A stretch of 64,000 bases of DNA, taken from assembly GCA_950295325.1 (NCBI GenBank), contig OX485808.1:36910527-36974526 (forward strand), written 5' to 3'. A program made the position numbers and the translations under genes. The stretch's first letter is position 1. Each line of letters opens with the position of its first letter. The stretch comes from Polytrichum commune (taxonomy: Eukaryota > Streptophyta > Polytrichopsida > Polytrichales > Polytrichaceae). Below, in pieces: positions 1 through 11,700 of this stretch. The notes under the pieces are model-generated. The model saw only the letters and a list, made by a program, of their open reading frames with translations, had not been told where the DNA came from and ran no database searches.

Positions 1-557
1 CCTAAGATAGATTTCAACTATGGAATGTTTTTTTCATGTGGAATTCAAATGGGTCTCAGACAATGTAGGAATGAATGTGACATAATTTGAAGGAAAAACA
101 ATCATGTTTTATTGAACTAAAGAGCCCTATGTTGTAGTAACTTCGTATGTAGTAGGGGCGCTTATTTCCGATCGTGACCCTATTAGCAATTTATAAAGTA
201 CCAAAACTTCAATCAGCATGGTTGAGATTGAATTTCCATCAAACTGGAACCAATAGTGCCATGACATATGTCATGATTTTGAGTGCTAAAGGTAGGAGGA
301 ATTAACGGCTGAAATGAGTTGTTATGGCAGCCTCTAGACATTAAAAATATGTTCAAACCAACTTTTGACTTCAAAAATTCACAGCAATTTCAATTTAAGA
401 AATAAAATTACTGAAAAATTTGCAATCATCATGATTACTATCTTCCTACAGAGGAAAATTTTGCACTGCCCTATACCTCTCCGGATGGGGCACAAATCTC
501 GTAAGTGATTGGTTATGGGTGGCTCTACTCTACCTACCCCTCTCACAAGCACCTTAA

Positions 558-946
558 GAGCAAGCCCAGTCGTTCTTGGATCTGCATTTGCATCCGGGAA
601 TGAAAAGTGGCCTCCATCCATAATGCAGATGCAGACCCAGGCAAAACTACCACTCATTCTGCATTGCTTTCATCAAAATTTCCTCTAAAATGATTTGTAG
701 TTTTCTGCGGCCCTACCATATTGAGCTATCTTTAGTTAAAAGCCGCCATGAAGTTGTTTGTCCTTAGCTGACAGTAGGCTCCCTGCATATCTCGCCGAAA
801 TGCAGGGAGTTCTGCACTTCTTGTATTACTTTACATCCAATTTTAGGGTATAGCAGGGTGACTGGGCCAATATCCTACATCTGCATCCGCATCGCAAATG
901 AGAAAGCGCAAATGCAGATGCAGGTGCAGGGTCATTGGGCTTGCTC
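558..946. mobile_element. Tourist-like (PIF/Harbinger) MITE
   Basis: The element starts GAGCAAGCCCAG and ends TTGGGCTTGCTC, an inverted pair, and is flanked by the 3-bp direct repeat TAA at 555-557 and 947-949. A TAA/TTA target duplication with termini starting GAGCA is typical of PIF/Harbinger Tourist MITEs. Sub-terminal blocks rich in TGCATTTGCATCC are also inverted between the two ends. It has no coding capacity; a 92-residue minus-strand frame across its left end is chance. Confidence 0.8.
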
Positions 947-1199
947 TAATGGTTAGAACCATAAAGTGGGCATTGGCATTTGAAGGGTTTTGGATGCTAG
1001 AGTGCTATTCTCAAAGGTTGTTTCACTAGGGGTCTGCTTTGCATTCTTTGACCAGACCAAAATTAGACCACACGGAAGCTTTCAACCAATAAGTAGTGTG
1101 TTGCTACAATAATTGAACAGGGTTCTTTGAATGGATAAGTAGTGCATTCTCTGCGTTAAAATGCATTGGGGTTCTTTTAACCAACACTGTCCACCCTCA

Positions 1200-1326
1200 C
1201 ACTAGTAGGAAAAGTGGGTCTATATGACATGCGAATCTAACATGAAGTTGTCTAAAATGACACCAACCATTATGGACACTTTGTGTTAAATTAGTGTGTC
1301 ATGTTGAATCACCTTTCCTACTAGTG
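1200..1326. mobile_element. Small CACTA-type MITE with TCA target duplication
   Basis: A 127-bp element begins CACTAGTAGGAAA and ends TTTCCTACTAGTG, a perfect 13-bp terminal inverted repeat. The 3-bp repeat TCA flanks it at 1197-1199 and 1327-1329. CACTA termini with a 3-bp duplication define the CACTA (En/Spm) superfamily. The inside is non-coding. Confidence 0.85.
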
Positions 1327-1539
1327 TCAATATGTGTTATCTCAATATGTGTTAAGGATGCGCTCCCCCAAAAAAATCCAAAAAGCACACTAGTAAGTGT
1401 TAATTGTTAATTGTTAAGATCATTTATAAAAATTTAAGCTTTCCTCTTTAATGAATTCACCTCGATACATGAGTTCACCTCTTTAATAAATTTACCTTGA
1501 TTAATGAGTTCATCAATTAGGAACTGGACTTTGATCTAG

Positions 1540-1751
1540 ATAATCCCTACACACCTATTGAGGAGGAAATTCTGGGTATACTCGATGAAAGAGATGATGT
1601 TGTAGCTGACAATGTACATATTGAAGAAGTTGACAATGTGCAAATTGGTGATGTGGTGGTAGATAAAATAGGAGTCAAGGATGCCATAAATGCATTAGTG
1701 ACCTTGAAACAACTTTTGGAACAAAGACCTACTAATGTTACCGATGTTACA
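1540..1751 (+). pseudogene. pogo/Tigger-like transposase fragment
   Basis: This stretch is a diverged copy of 12561-12770, with the same frame encoding an acidic IEEEILGILDERDD-like segment followed by the KDAxNAL..LKQ.LEQR segment. It is the C-terminal tail of a pogo/Tigger-like transposase without the catalytic domain. It stops abruptly at about 1751, where sequence identical to exon 5 of the transporter gene at 26.6 kb begins, so the junction is a transposon-gene chimera. Confidence 0.65.
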
Positions 1752-2747
1752 TCGCTGTTGGAACCGCGATGGTGCGACGGGTCTCTCAGTTGTCTGACCC
1801 TATAATGGCTACTGGTTGGGTAAGGATTTCTGTTTGGACTTTATATCGATGTTGTTCTTCATTTGTTCTATGCAAGATGCCTTACAGCACGCCCACTGGT
1901 TGTGGTATCTGTATCCACAAATCATGTTACCAAGTTTGTGGTGGGAAAAATGGGCTCAATTTGTTGGAAAAAGTAAATAGGCGCATCTACTTTCCACATT
2001 CAAATGTGGATACAGCAATGAGTGGGAGTCATCTCAACACATATTCCAACATACTATTCACTTAGCATCCCACGTAAATGGTTATAGATATACAAATATG
2101 GCAACCTGTGGCTTGCTCTTACCATGCGTCTCTTACCTCCTGTTAGTGGTTACAAAATAACAAGGGGTTCATTGTCACTGGCAGCACACGATTCTTGGAG
2201 GAATACCATTGCTGGCTCTTTCATTTTGGCAGCATGACCCTGCAGTTAGCAGTCACCTCCAGGAATTGAATTCAAGTGACTGGGGAGCCCTGTTTTATAC
2301 CTCCCTATTTGGAAGTGCTATTAGTTATGGTGTTTTCTTCTACAATGCAACACGAGGTAGAAAGTTTCTACCTTTTGGGTTCAATATTGACAATTAAATG
2401 CACTGCTTTTGAGATGTTTTGAGCCAACTTGTTGTAACTTATGTGAGTCCCGGATCTGCTGTCTTTGAACTCGTGAAATTGTTTACCTGACCTTGCAGGG
2501 AGTCTGACCAAGCTCAGCTCTCTCACCTTCCTCACCCCAATGTTTGCTGCACTATTTGGGTAAGTCAACACCTTCAACCATGAGAATCAGAATGGACAGG
2601 TGTCTGCTCAAATGTTGTTAGTGCAGTTCCGTATCCTTTCTTGCATACCGTCACAGTGACCCTTGTTTGTCACTAATTTTTTTACAAAATTAAAAATATG
2701 ATAACTTGCGTGTTCATGGAGCCATGAAGTTGAAAGCCTGGAAAATT
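1752..2747 (+). pseudogene. Partial genomic duplicate of WAT1/EamA transporter gene (exons 5-7)
   Basis: The sequence matches about 26609-27599 almost base for base, with scattered substitutions and a few small indels. It covers the end of exon 5 (GTVMVRWVSQLSDPIMATGW in the parent; W changed to R here), intron 5, exon 6 (ending SYGVFFYNATRG), intron 6, exon 7 (SLTKLSSLTFLTPMFAALFG) and part of intron 7. Because introns are kept, the copy arose at DNA level and not by retroposition. Exons 1-4 and 8 are missing, so no functional protein can be made. High identity, including in introns, implies a recent event. Confidence 0.93.
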
Positions 2748-3955
2748 AGCATAGAGCATAGAGCTTGTGACACATGTCAACCCCTGCAACAAGCAATTGC
2801 GGAAATTGAGAAATTGAGAAACCATCTGAGGGAGACGATGGCAACATTTTGAAAGAGGATGGGAACATTTTGAGAGAAGAAATGTATGCTAACATAAAGC
2901 TGAGAATTTAAATTTCACTTTTTAAGAGTTTATTTGTAGTACCAGGTTTTTGAAAGAGATGGTGCTAGTGAAATGACTGGGTTACTGGGGATAACAGTAT
3001 CTTTGTGGAACAGGCGAAAGTAGGGCAATGATATCAAACTACTTTCAATGACTTTTTTCCTTCCCCAACAGCTTGAAATTCTTCCATTTATCTGGTTGAG
3101 CTGGTACGTGAATTTTGTCCTGTGACGTTCACGGAGACCACACAGTCGATGAAACAATGAAGTATTTTCTTGATTTCAGATATCTTGACAAATATTGCGA
3201 TTCTTCGATCCAAATTTCGACTACATAACTGGAAATTAGTTGTATACTTTCATTTGTTGACACACTCTAAGTAGTCTTTGATGTAAAGAACTCAAATGCA
3301 TGAAGTTCTTGAGATTCTTAGAGCAAACGTGTTCCAGTTCAGAAGTCTCAGATGATTTACAAGAGTGGAAGTCCTCACTCTCCAGGTTCAACTCCTTCAT
3401 AACCCTTGCTCTCCCCTACCCTGTCCACAGTATGATCAAACATACAGAATGGGCATGGGAGCTTGTGAATGATGCGAAGGCTGTTTGGCTTAAGAAGTGA
3501 CAGCGGAGGAGTATAAGCGTTTCTATCAATCTCCCAGTCTAGGTTTGTGACTTTTTTGTGGGTTTCAAGTACATTGAGAGGTTCGTATTTGCTCATTCAA
3601 GGTCGAAATGCACTGGGATGAGATAAGAAGTAACTGAAAAACTGACTGTGTTGTATATTTCTCAGAAAATTCTTTATGGACTCGCTTGAGAAAAGAAAAT
3701 TCATATGCCCCATCTACGTAAGTTGGTTGAAGTTTATGCGAGATTGCATTGAACACTAGATCATCAAGGGCGGTTTTCTGAAATTCATTCTCAACTTGGC
3801 TTCTCTTTGAGCCACAGGGTTTTGGTGAAGAACCTTTGGGTTGGACTCATTTCAAAGCAGAAGACGATGTGGATTTCAAAGCAGTTCTCTTCATTCCTCC
3901 AGCAGGTTTCGGAAAGGAAAGGAAGAAACCCCAACATTACAGGTGAGTATCTTAC

Positions 3956-4235
3956 CTTGTTTTTTGCCGTTTTTCTTGAAATCATCGGCCATTTCTCCAC
4001 GCAATGCAATTAGCATTACGATCTCGTCATCCTTCCACCTTGCCCCTCTGTCTTCCTCGTCCTCGTCCTCCGTCTTCAACATCTTTCCTTTTGATCTCTT
4101 CGATGTTGTTTTCTGCTTAACAGGTTCCTCAAGTACCCTGACATCCTCATCGTCCTCTCTCTCAACTCTCTTCTGGCTTTGTTGAGAACTCTCTTGAATT
4201 GGGTAGTACGCATTTTCACAACTTGTGCCCTCCAT
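3956..4235 (-). CDS. Trihelix-like DNA-binding protein, first exon or gene fragment
   Basis: On the minus strand an ATG at 4235 opens a 93-codon frame that ends at a good donor (AAG|GTAAG) after position 3956. The protein begins MEGTSCENAYYPIQESSQQ, has a charged stretch (EREDDEDVRVLEEPVKQ, then KRSKGK and EDEDEED), and ends in ARWKDDEIVMLIALRGEMADDF. The W-x3-E-x2-x-LI-x2-R-x-EM pattern resembles helix 1 of plant trihelix (GT-factor) Myb/SANT-like domains. I could not find the rest of the domain (the usual LW-E-I continuation) between 3.3 and 3.95 kb, so this is either a gene with a distant second exon or a broken fragment. Regulation cannot be read. The trihelix call rests on one short motif. 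Confidence 0.5.
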
Positions 4236-4449
4236 GGCAATCAGCGAAGAAACTACACACGGAAGAAACCACAGCCAAAACCACCTTCACGTAGAACTGC
4301 GAAGCGGAGAACGACGGAAGTTGGGTGAAGTGGCCCGTAGGTGCAAAGTGGGTCTCCATAAACCCTCGACCCTTTTTTTTTGCCTACGGCCCAGTTTTTT
4401 CCCTCCAAAACGCCGCCATGTCACCCGCCACGCAAGCTTTAGGAGAAGT

Positions 4450-4585
4450 GGACCGACTCTCAATATAAAGCCCTTGGGCCCACATTAGGGCCCATTTGGG
4501 CAATCTAAGCACTCTCATTGGTTGATGCCTAGGGTTTGGAAATGGGCCCTAGAAATGGGCCCTAATATAAAGTGCCCCTAAGGAA
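4450..4585. repeat. GGGCCC-rich short repeat cluster
   Basis: Four copies of a TAGGGCCCATTT-like word occur here in both orientations, and ATATAAAG lies near both edges. This looks like a short inverted-repeat insertion upstream of the minus-strand trihelix-like gene. No target duplication was recognised. Confidence 0.35.
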
Positions 4586-7500
4586 CAATTTTGAGGTCAT
4601 GAAGCTTGCCAGCACCCTCGTCATCAATGTCACCAGGTCTCCAAATGACTGAAAAATCCTGTGGCATCATCCTGTTGTTCTTTGCTCAGCTCAGTCTTCC
4701 AGGTTTTGAATTCCTGACATCCATATGATGAAGTGAGTAAAATTTATAAGCTGTAAGAATTATAACCTTATATATATATAGGAAACTTTATTCTATACAT
4801 TGTCTTATGTCAAGGAGGAAATAAAAGTATACTCGTATGTGACATTGATGATCAAAATACAACAACCGATTTGATAACTGCACTAATGAATAATGAGTTA
4901 ATTTCAAATAGGGTCACTTTTGCCACAATTAGCTTAAAATGGAAATATGTAGCTCAAATATGTGTTTTTGTGCATTGAGAGGCCCATATTGGGCCTTATA
5001 GATACTTCAGGGGTCAATCCCTGACATTGTCTCTTCCATTTCTCAACGATGTGCACTTATGAAGAGGACTAAAAAAGATGGTACACAAACACAGCATTTT
5101 CCAAGGAAAGGAGACAACCTTTCCTTGTGGGCTTGAACTTTTTTGGTTTAATTTTACTAAAAAGTTGAGCATGACTAATATAATCGATAAGATGATGCCT
5201 GCATAAGCTAGCCAATGCCCCAGTTTCTTACTACAAAGGAATTTAGAGAAAATTTGGCTGCTATACATGACTCACATGCTAAAAAGCATGGCTAGCCAAA
5301 GAAGGGAAACATACCATTAATTTGAGGGATTCTAATTTGCAATGACAATTTAAAATTTTGAGATGTAGCTACCATCCTGTTTCAAGTATCAGGAAATCAC
5401 AGTTCTCCAAATGATTTTTGGTCAACACAAGTAGTCACCACTAAAATCTTGGGGGCTTTACCCAAGGGTAAGAAAAGAAACACATCATGCCTCTATTGAG
5501 CTCCTTGTAAACTAAGTCTAAATTGGGCAAAGGTGATTTTATAATCATGTTCAACCACAAGGGCCATGACAAATAAATAACTCTTCCATTCCTTCATGAC
5601 TGATTTATTCATAGAGCAAATAAAAAAGACAAATATGTAGTGAGGCATAGTTGCGGAAAGATACCTTTTTATCCATATCGACTGAATAGAAATCGGCTCC
5701 ACGGGCCTTACTAACAGGAAATGCAGCCCTATAACGAATATTTCCTCCACCAGATATACATTTGTCCAGTGCCTTCTCTGCTACTTGAATCACAGAATCC
5801 ACAGTGGTCAAATAAGACTCATTCTCATCCAAAATAGACCTAGGCAGGCACAATGATGCTCAACCTCCATGTCCAAATGCCACATTTCTTTTGAAGCAAT
5901 GTGGTCAATATTGAAATGAACATTGTTATAGAAACTCCGAGCAATTGAGCAGCATGTTCTTAGTGCCCTCCCTTATGAATACAATTTATTTGATGACGTG
6001 CCATTGGCAGTTGACAGGAAACAGTAACTTAACTTAAAGCTCCACACTTCATTTCTACATTTCCCTTAGGTCACTTGACTTTTTCCAATCAAATTAAGCC
6101 TCTCAACAAAGAGGCAGACCAATGCTTTCCATCACTTATTGGTGGTTGTATAATGTGATAAAATGATATAATTATACCTAGTGGTGTGTAACGTAATTAT
6201 CCGATAATATATGTATTAATCTTATGTAATAAGATCCTTTGTAATTGCAGCTATGGCACATAATAGATTTTTTATTTTTTAAATGCAATTATCACGACAT
6301 TAATCAAGAATTCATGATTTCCTTTCAACATTACATTGCTTTTCCATGATGAAGTTGCCTCCAGAAGTTTGTGATGTTCATGGCTGCTCATACATATATG
6401 ATGCCATTGCTTTAATATCATTGTATTTTACATTTGGAACAATCACAAATGGACGACCTACCAGGGGCTCTTGTTGATAAGGTAGTATAGAAATTTGATT
6501 TTGTCCAATTCTGAGTTCGCCGATGCTTTCTCAAGCCACACCTTCGGAGCTGGATTGGTTTTCCATTCCTGTTTCCAGCAAAATCTTGGTTCAACAATCT
6601 TCACAAAGAAGAGACATAACAGGAATCTAATTTAATTGATATAGACAAGTAAGTTTAACAGGAAAAACAAGTATACCTGTTCAAGGAAAATGTGGTCCAG
6701 CAATTTTGCAGCCTGAATGGTGTATGATAGAGCAAGAACATCCCCTTTACTCAAATCTGAAACCTAACAAAAGACAATCTTGTTTTCAATATAATCCCAA
6801 AATTGCCCATCTGCGTACAACTGCTTGCAGTGCATAATCCACAGTACAAAATTAAGAATGTTTCAAGGTTAAGATAAGAGTTTAAACAGTTGAGAAATTC
6901 CAGTGTCAGCATTAATTGCAGAAGTATACTCTTCCAACCAATTTAGGCCAATTTGTACATCAAGAAACCTCGCATTAGATTACCTCCCCATGAATTTCCA
7001 CTGGCACATAGCGAAGAAGCTTCTTCTGAAGAGCTTCAAGCCTTGCAGTCTCATCAGCTGTGTACCTGCATTCAATGAGGGGAACTGTGTAAATAATTTT
7101 TTTTTTTCTTTTATCAAGGAGGATTGTTATTGATGCTTTTCATAAAATTCTGACCTACGAATCCATGCTCTGATTGAATTAAAAGCACACGATAAAGACA
7201 TCCTTCATCCCTTCTTGGCTAGCATCATTGGACCAAAGCCACAAAAGCTACTTAATACTTCTCAATCTAAGATATTTCAATTGAAGTCTCATATACATCC
7301 TACGTTCATCGCGTAATGTTTTGAGGCGTTGGTTACTTAATTTTACCTCTTTTGTATTGCTGAAAATAATTCACTGTAACCCCCATCCACATCACAGGGT
7401 ACATATGCTGGATCTTCTTTTCCTCAGAAGCTCCTCCAAGTCCTTCCACCCAATGTACTTAACAGCTGATACTTCCGACTCCTAGAAATCAACCCTTATT

Positions 7501-8460
7501 TAAGGCCAATCCTTATTTAAATTGACTTAATTTTCCTTTTCCACTCATTGTAAATATTTCTCAGAAACTTGTTTCCACTCAAACCTTCCTATAACGAACC
7601 AGTCTAGAGCCTAAAAGCAGACCAGACCAGCATTCAATCCTGAAAAGTTTACACACACCTGGAGAGTGAAATCCTCTATTGGAATGGGCTCAACAAGCGT
7701 TACAAGGTACACATCATTAAATTCGTTATCTGTGTATGCCCCGTCATTGATAACACTGCGCCAACATACACATACCCATATTCATAAGACTTCCATTTCA
7801 TAACAATTTAAACATTTGCAGTTGCACTCTTAGGGATGTATAAGGACACTATCTTTAAATTCTAGCTTCAAGAATAAAATTTCAAAAATGAATGCCCTTG
7901 AGTACATGAATCAATACCGAGCTCAGTCAGGTGGCAAGCTCTCATTATCCAACACCAATCTCATTGTTGCCTATCTTCGGACATAAAGCCTTCTACCATC
8001 TCCTTAGATTCGACTTAAAGACCTCACAAGAAGAATCTTACTGAGTCTATGCTCTCCAAGATGCTTATCTAAGGAGAACACCCACTACACCACTTAAGAA
8101 TGCTATGAAGCAAAATAATAAATGCCTGTGTAGTAAGACTTAGAAAGAGGAAGACTCCAATTTTCAAAATGCATGTTTAAAGACACAAATAGCTCCTCCA
8201 GCCTAGTAGATGGATCAGAATAGATTTTGCAGAGACTAAATGAAGTCTTGTGAAACCAGTGGAAGTAACGACAAGCCCACTTACCATTCTTGTAAGTAAA
8301 CAAAGAGAAATTCGAATGCATCTGCTGGAAGTGAAACGCCAAGCTCCTCCTCTAGCTCCCTCCTGCCAAAGGTCAACCACTACATTACTCACATGAAGGA
8401 CATAAAAATCTCAAAGTAAAATCCAAGCTACAGTTTCCAAGGCAAGCATTCATATACCCT

Positions 8461-9745
8461 TACACCCTAACCTTGATAATATCACACTTGTTAATAGAAC
8501 ACCTTGATATTGTCACCTAAAAATTTGAAACCGATTTCCATAGTGTAAAACTCCCTCGTTATTATCACTATCACCCTTTATAATGTCACATTTTTTTTTC
8601 AAAATTTGTAGTGTAAGTGTGATAATAACAAGTAACATGGATGAAAAAAGGCCGGATGGACAACAAATTCTATGGATGACGTCGGCATCTTCACCTGCTT
8701 CCGCTTGAATCTTGGGTTCTTGAATCTTGAATCTCATGTGCCGAAGAAGCAACGGTTTCTCTTGCAGATCAACTTCTCGCAGCTCCGCCTGCATCGTATG
8801 TTCCCTCCTCTCACCGCTCCACACACCGCTCTGCCCCTCATCTTCTTGCCGCTCTCCTCAACAAACTGCTGCATCCATCAAGATTTGGGGAAATTGAATG
8901 TTGATGTATTTCAAGCTATGCTATGGTGTGTGGCGGCATGGCATGAATTAGATGATCAAACCATTAGAAATTGTTGGAGAAAGTCCGCCATATTGCCTGC
9001 AGAGTGGAATGCAGATATAAACAATCTTGATGAACGTATGAAGTCCAAAATGGAGGAAGCAACTTTGGAATTGGGTAGACTCATCGCCACATTAAATTTG
9101 GGTTTGGATGTTGAAGGCAAGCTTGTAGAAAAGCTTTGTCCTTTGGAGTACATAAACATGGAAGGTGAAGATGATTTTGAAGTGGAATTTTCTACTGAGG
9201 AGCTTGCGCAATTAGTGCAAGATGGCGAACAAGTTCTTGATTCCATGAAAGTGGACCCATTCATTGTTGATAGCAGTGATGATGAGTCTAAAGTAGTGAA
9301 GCTAAGCGATGCACAAAAATATGCTAAAGATGTTTTGAATTTTATGGCTAGCCAAGGTTCTCAGATTTTCAGCACTCATGAGTTGTTAGAAATGGAAAAA
9401 ATCCATGACAAACTCATTAGAATTGGTGTTGCACATTTAACATCAACAAAACAATGTGACATTAGAAGCTTCTTTGTCTCTAGTGAGGTCTTTACCTGAT
9501 CTCAATGACACATTATGATGTGCTCTTGTTGTTATTCACAATTTTGAATTAGATTTTACATTCAAAAACATTGAAGTCTCGTATTTATTATTTAATAATA
9601 ATAATAATAATATTTTGATTTTCTACATATTTTTTTATAATATCACATTATGCACAAAATGTGACATTATCAAGTATGTCACACCTTGTTTATATCACAC
9701 TTTTTGGTGAAACGGAGGGTGTGACATTATCAAGGTTAGGGTGTA
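8461..9745 (+). mobile_element. pogo-type (Tc1/mariner) element, internally deleted
   Basis: Both ends carry near-perfect inverted repeats of about 28 bp beginning TACACCCTAACCTTGATAAT, with one mismatch in the first 25 or so bases. They open and close with TA, the target dinucleotide of the Tc1/mariner superfamily. The interior codes only for the C-terminal part of the transposase, so the element is non-autonomous. It lies in an intron of the NUDT3-like pseudogene, on the opposite strand. Confidence 0.88.
8672..9499 (+). pseudogene. pogo/Tigger-like transposase C-terminal ORF with PIP-like motif
   Basis: A 275-residue open frame lies inside the pogo-type element. From about residue 75 it reads LGKLNVDVFQAMLWCVAAWH, then DQTIRNCWRKSAILP, the segment that follows the DDE domain in Tigger/pogo/CENP-B-related transposases. 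A strongly acidic tail follows (NMEGEDDFEVEFSTEEL, DSSDDESK), ending near QCDIRSFF, which fits the PCNA-binding PIP consensus QxxIxxFF. The helix-turn-helix and DDE catalytic region are missing, so this cannot mobilise itself. The first ~70 residues are probably not native protein. A domesticated acidic protein is possible but unsupported. Confidence 0.75.
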
Positions 9746-9922
9746 ATCCCAAAGTTTCCTCCGCAATTTGCTTAAAAGAAAACTGAAAGAAGATAATCTT
9801 TACTACCAGCCTTCTATGCCTAAGCAAGACTCTCAAGTTACCAACTCTGAACTCTTGACCTTATGTAGCATGCTGTTAAACTCCAAAACTCCAAACATCC
9901 GTAAAATACCTAACATACCTGA

Positions 9923-10284
9923 TACACTCGAAACTCTGTCATATCACGCTTGTGGCAACCAAAGTGCACATGATATTGAGGAACACTGTAGTGTTAACAT
10001 GGATGTGTGATAAAAGAGAATTAGTGTGGCATATGTCTTTAGGGAATAACACAAAGTCAACATTGCAACAATGGTAATAATTACAATGATGACAGCATGC
10101 TGCGTGCAAGCATGTGATTGACTTCTTTGGTGGTTTATGTTCATGTCAAAACCCTTGATATATGGGTGGGAAACGTGATAATTAAGGAGTAAGATTTAAA
10201 CTGAGAACATCTGCCGCCTAGGGGTTCTGGACATAAGAGAAGGAATGACATTAAGGAGGTTGATTTTACAGGGTTTGGAGTGTA
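9923..10284 (-). mobile_element. pogo-derived MITE, copy A
   Basis: A 362-bp element flanked by TA has ends reading TACACTCGAAACTC and, inverted, TACACTCCAAACCC. It belongs to one family with copies at 14874-15235, 59043-59262 and 59451-59811. The termini resemble those of the pogo element at 8461, so mobilisation in trans by a pogo transposase is likely. It is in the same intron of the NUDT3-like pseudogene as the larger element. Confidence 0.8.
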
Positions 10285-10974
10285 CTAAACAAAAGAAAAC
10301 TTGATATCAACAACCCCCTGTTACACCTCCCTAGAACAGCAAGTTGTACTTAGAGAGGTGAACACACACCACTACAGCCCACCTCCCGAAAGGAAGGCAT
10401 TAAACCCTAGAGTGTCAAACGCTTCACCCATGTCCACTATACTTCAAATGGGCTCAAATTCACATCAGTGTAATACACTGATATGTCTTTTTCTTTTCTT
10501 CTTTCAAGCATATTGTTAAACCACGAACAACAAAATGTAACAAATCAATCGAGTGTGTTGAAGTTGCCTGGCAGTTAAAAGAGAAGTGTCGCCCGCCGTG
10601 ACGTGGCCGGCGCTGGAAATGTCCCATAACCCTGGCCATGAGTCCTTGCCATCTGCACTTTTTGCACCAGTCACTCTTTCGTGCTTTCCACAAACAGCCA
10701 CACATGCACTGCAAAAACCAAAGTGAGGTCACAATTAACTTAATTATGTTGCAACCATCCACACATATTACAAGCAACTACATAATATTCATACACACAT
10801 TCTTTATTTGCAAATTTGGGTTTCAATGTTTTTTAGTGAAGAGCGAGGTTGCAGAACCCCAAGGCAGAGAGGATGAGAGAGCACAAACCTGCTCGGTGGT
10901 AATCCCTGTCCGCGTGCACCAAATGCCTTCCGCCACCAAACCCAACACCAAATCGAAAACAGAGGTCAGCTTAC

Positions 10975-11700
10975 AACGGATGTATGCAAAATCACAACTC
11001 TTACAAATTCCAAACAGAAACAACAACATTCTTGTTCCAAGATTCAGTGGCCCTCCAAAACCCATAACAAATGGGCATCACAAAATCACCACATAACACC
11101 ACAAATATCCACCAGATTGATTGAGCGAGGGACAGAAATCAAAACTCACAACACCAAACCCAAAAACAACCAACCACCAACTATGGTACCACTACTGTAT
11201 TGCCATGAGCAAATTCTAGAAACTCAACACACCCAATTTTTAAAAATTAAAAATAAATAAATCAAACAGCATTCTTGTTTCATCAAGATTCACCGCCCCT
11301 CCAAAACCCGGAGGAAATGGACATCATAAAACCACCGCAATCACCCCCCCCCCCCCCCCCCCGAAAAAAAATTGAATCAAATAAAATAAAACAACACAAA
11401 AACCCACCATATTGATTCCACCACGAGGGAGAGAAAATTAACAAACCCACGACACCAAACCCAAAACAAACAACCCACCAACTAGAAATATTTGCGATGA
11501 GAAAAATCCAGAATCACAAAAAAACACAGCTTTTGCGAATCCCAAGACAGAAACAACAACACTGCTCTTATTTCATCAAGATACACCGCCCCTCCAAAAC
11601 TCAAACCAGATGGGCACCACAAAATCACCGCCACACACAGAAACTCACCAGATTGATTCTCCCACTACCAGATCGCCACCATCCATAATAGCAACAGGTG
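10975..11700. repeat. Three diverged tandem units of ~250 bp
   Basis: The phrases CAGAAACAACAACA, GCCCCTCCAAAAC, ATGG(G/A)CATCA and CCAGATTGATT recur in the same order about every 250 bp, near 10990-11240, 11260-11480 and 11530-11690. Unit 2 contains a C homopolymer at about 11346-11362. The block lies at the 5' side of the minus-strand NUDT3-like pseudogene and may have been its leader or a repeat insertion. No convincing protein is encoded. Confidence 0.7.

Larger units (their letters stand above)
5665..10965 (-). pseudogene. NUDT3-like Nudix/DPP III gene, truncated and frameshifted
   Basis: Minus-strand exons match, in order, the plant Nudix hydrolase 3 family, a Nudix domain fused to a dipeptidyl-peptidase III-like domain. 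Exons are about 10889-10965 (VHADRDYHRA), 10568-10708 (VHVWLFVEST, then DSWPGLWDISSAGHVTAGD), 8285-8362 (RELEEELGVSLPADAFEF, the Nudix-box core REx2EE), 7659-7755 (VINDGAYTDNEFNDVYLV), 7347-7481 (ESEVSAVKYIGW, then EDPAYVPCDVDGGY), 6984-7065, 6677-6763 (AAKLLDHIFLEQ), 6462-6568 (EWKTNPAPKVWLEKA) and 5665-5839 (DENESYLTTVDSV, YRAAFPVSKARGADFYS). Damage is clear: a reading-frame break in the first recognisable exon, an in-frame TGA and a frame break after VHVWLFVESTKE, and an extra base in the run at 7418-7421 between LLRK and EDPAY. The rest of DPP III, including the zinc-binding HExxGH region, is absent. The intron after 10568 appears to start with GC (AG|GCAAC). A pogo element and a MITE sit in that intron. 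Confidence 0.87.

Noticed and set aside
3841-4185. Serine-rich 114-residue plus-strand frame
   Set aside because: It is the antisense of the acidic, charged trihelix-like exon, which explains the S-rich composition.
11346-11362. Poly-C tract as a functional signal
   Set aside because: Similar C or G runs occur near 28760, 53320 and 61746; slippage or sequencing error is a sufficient explanation.
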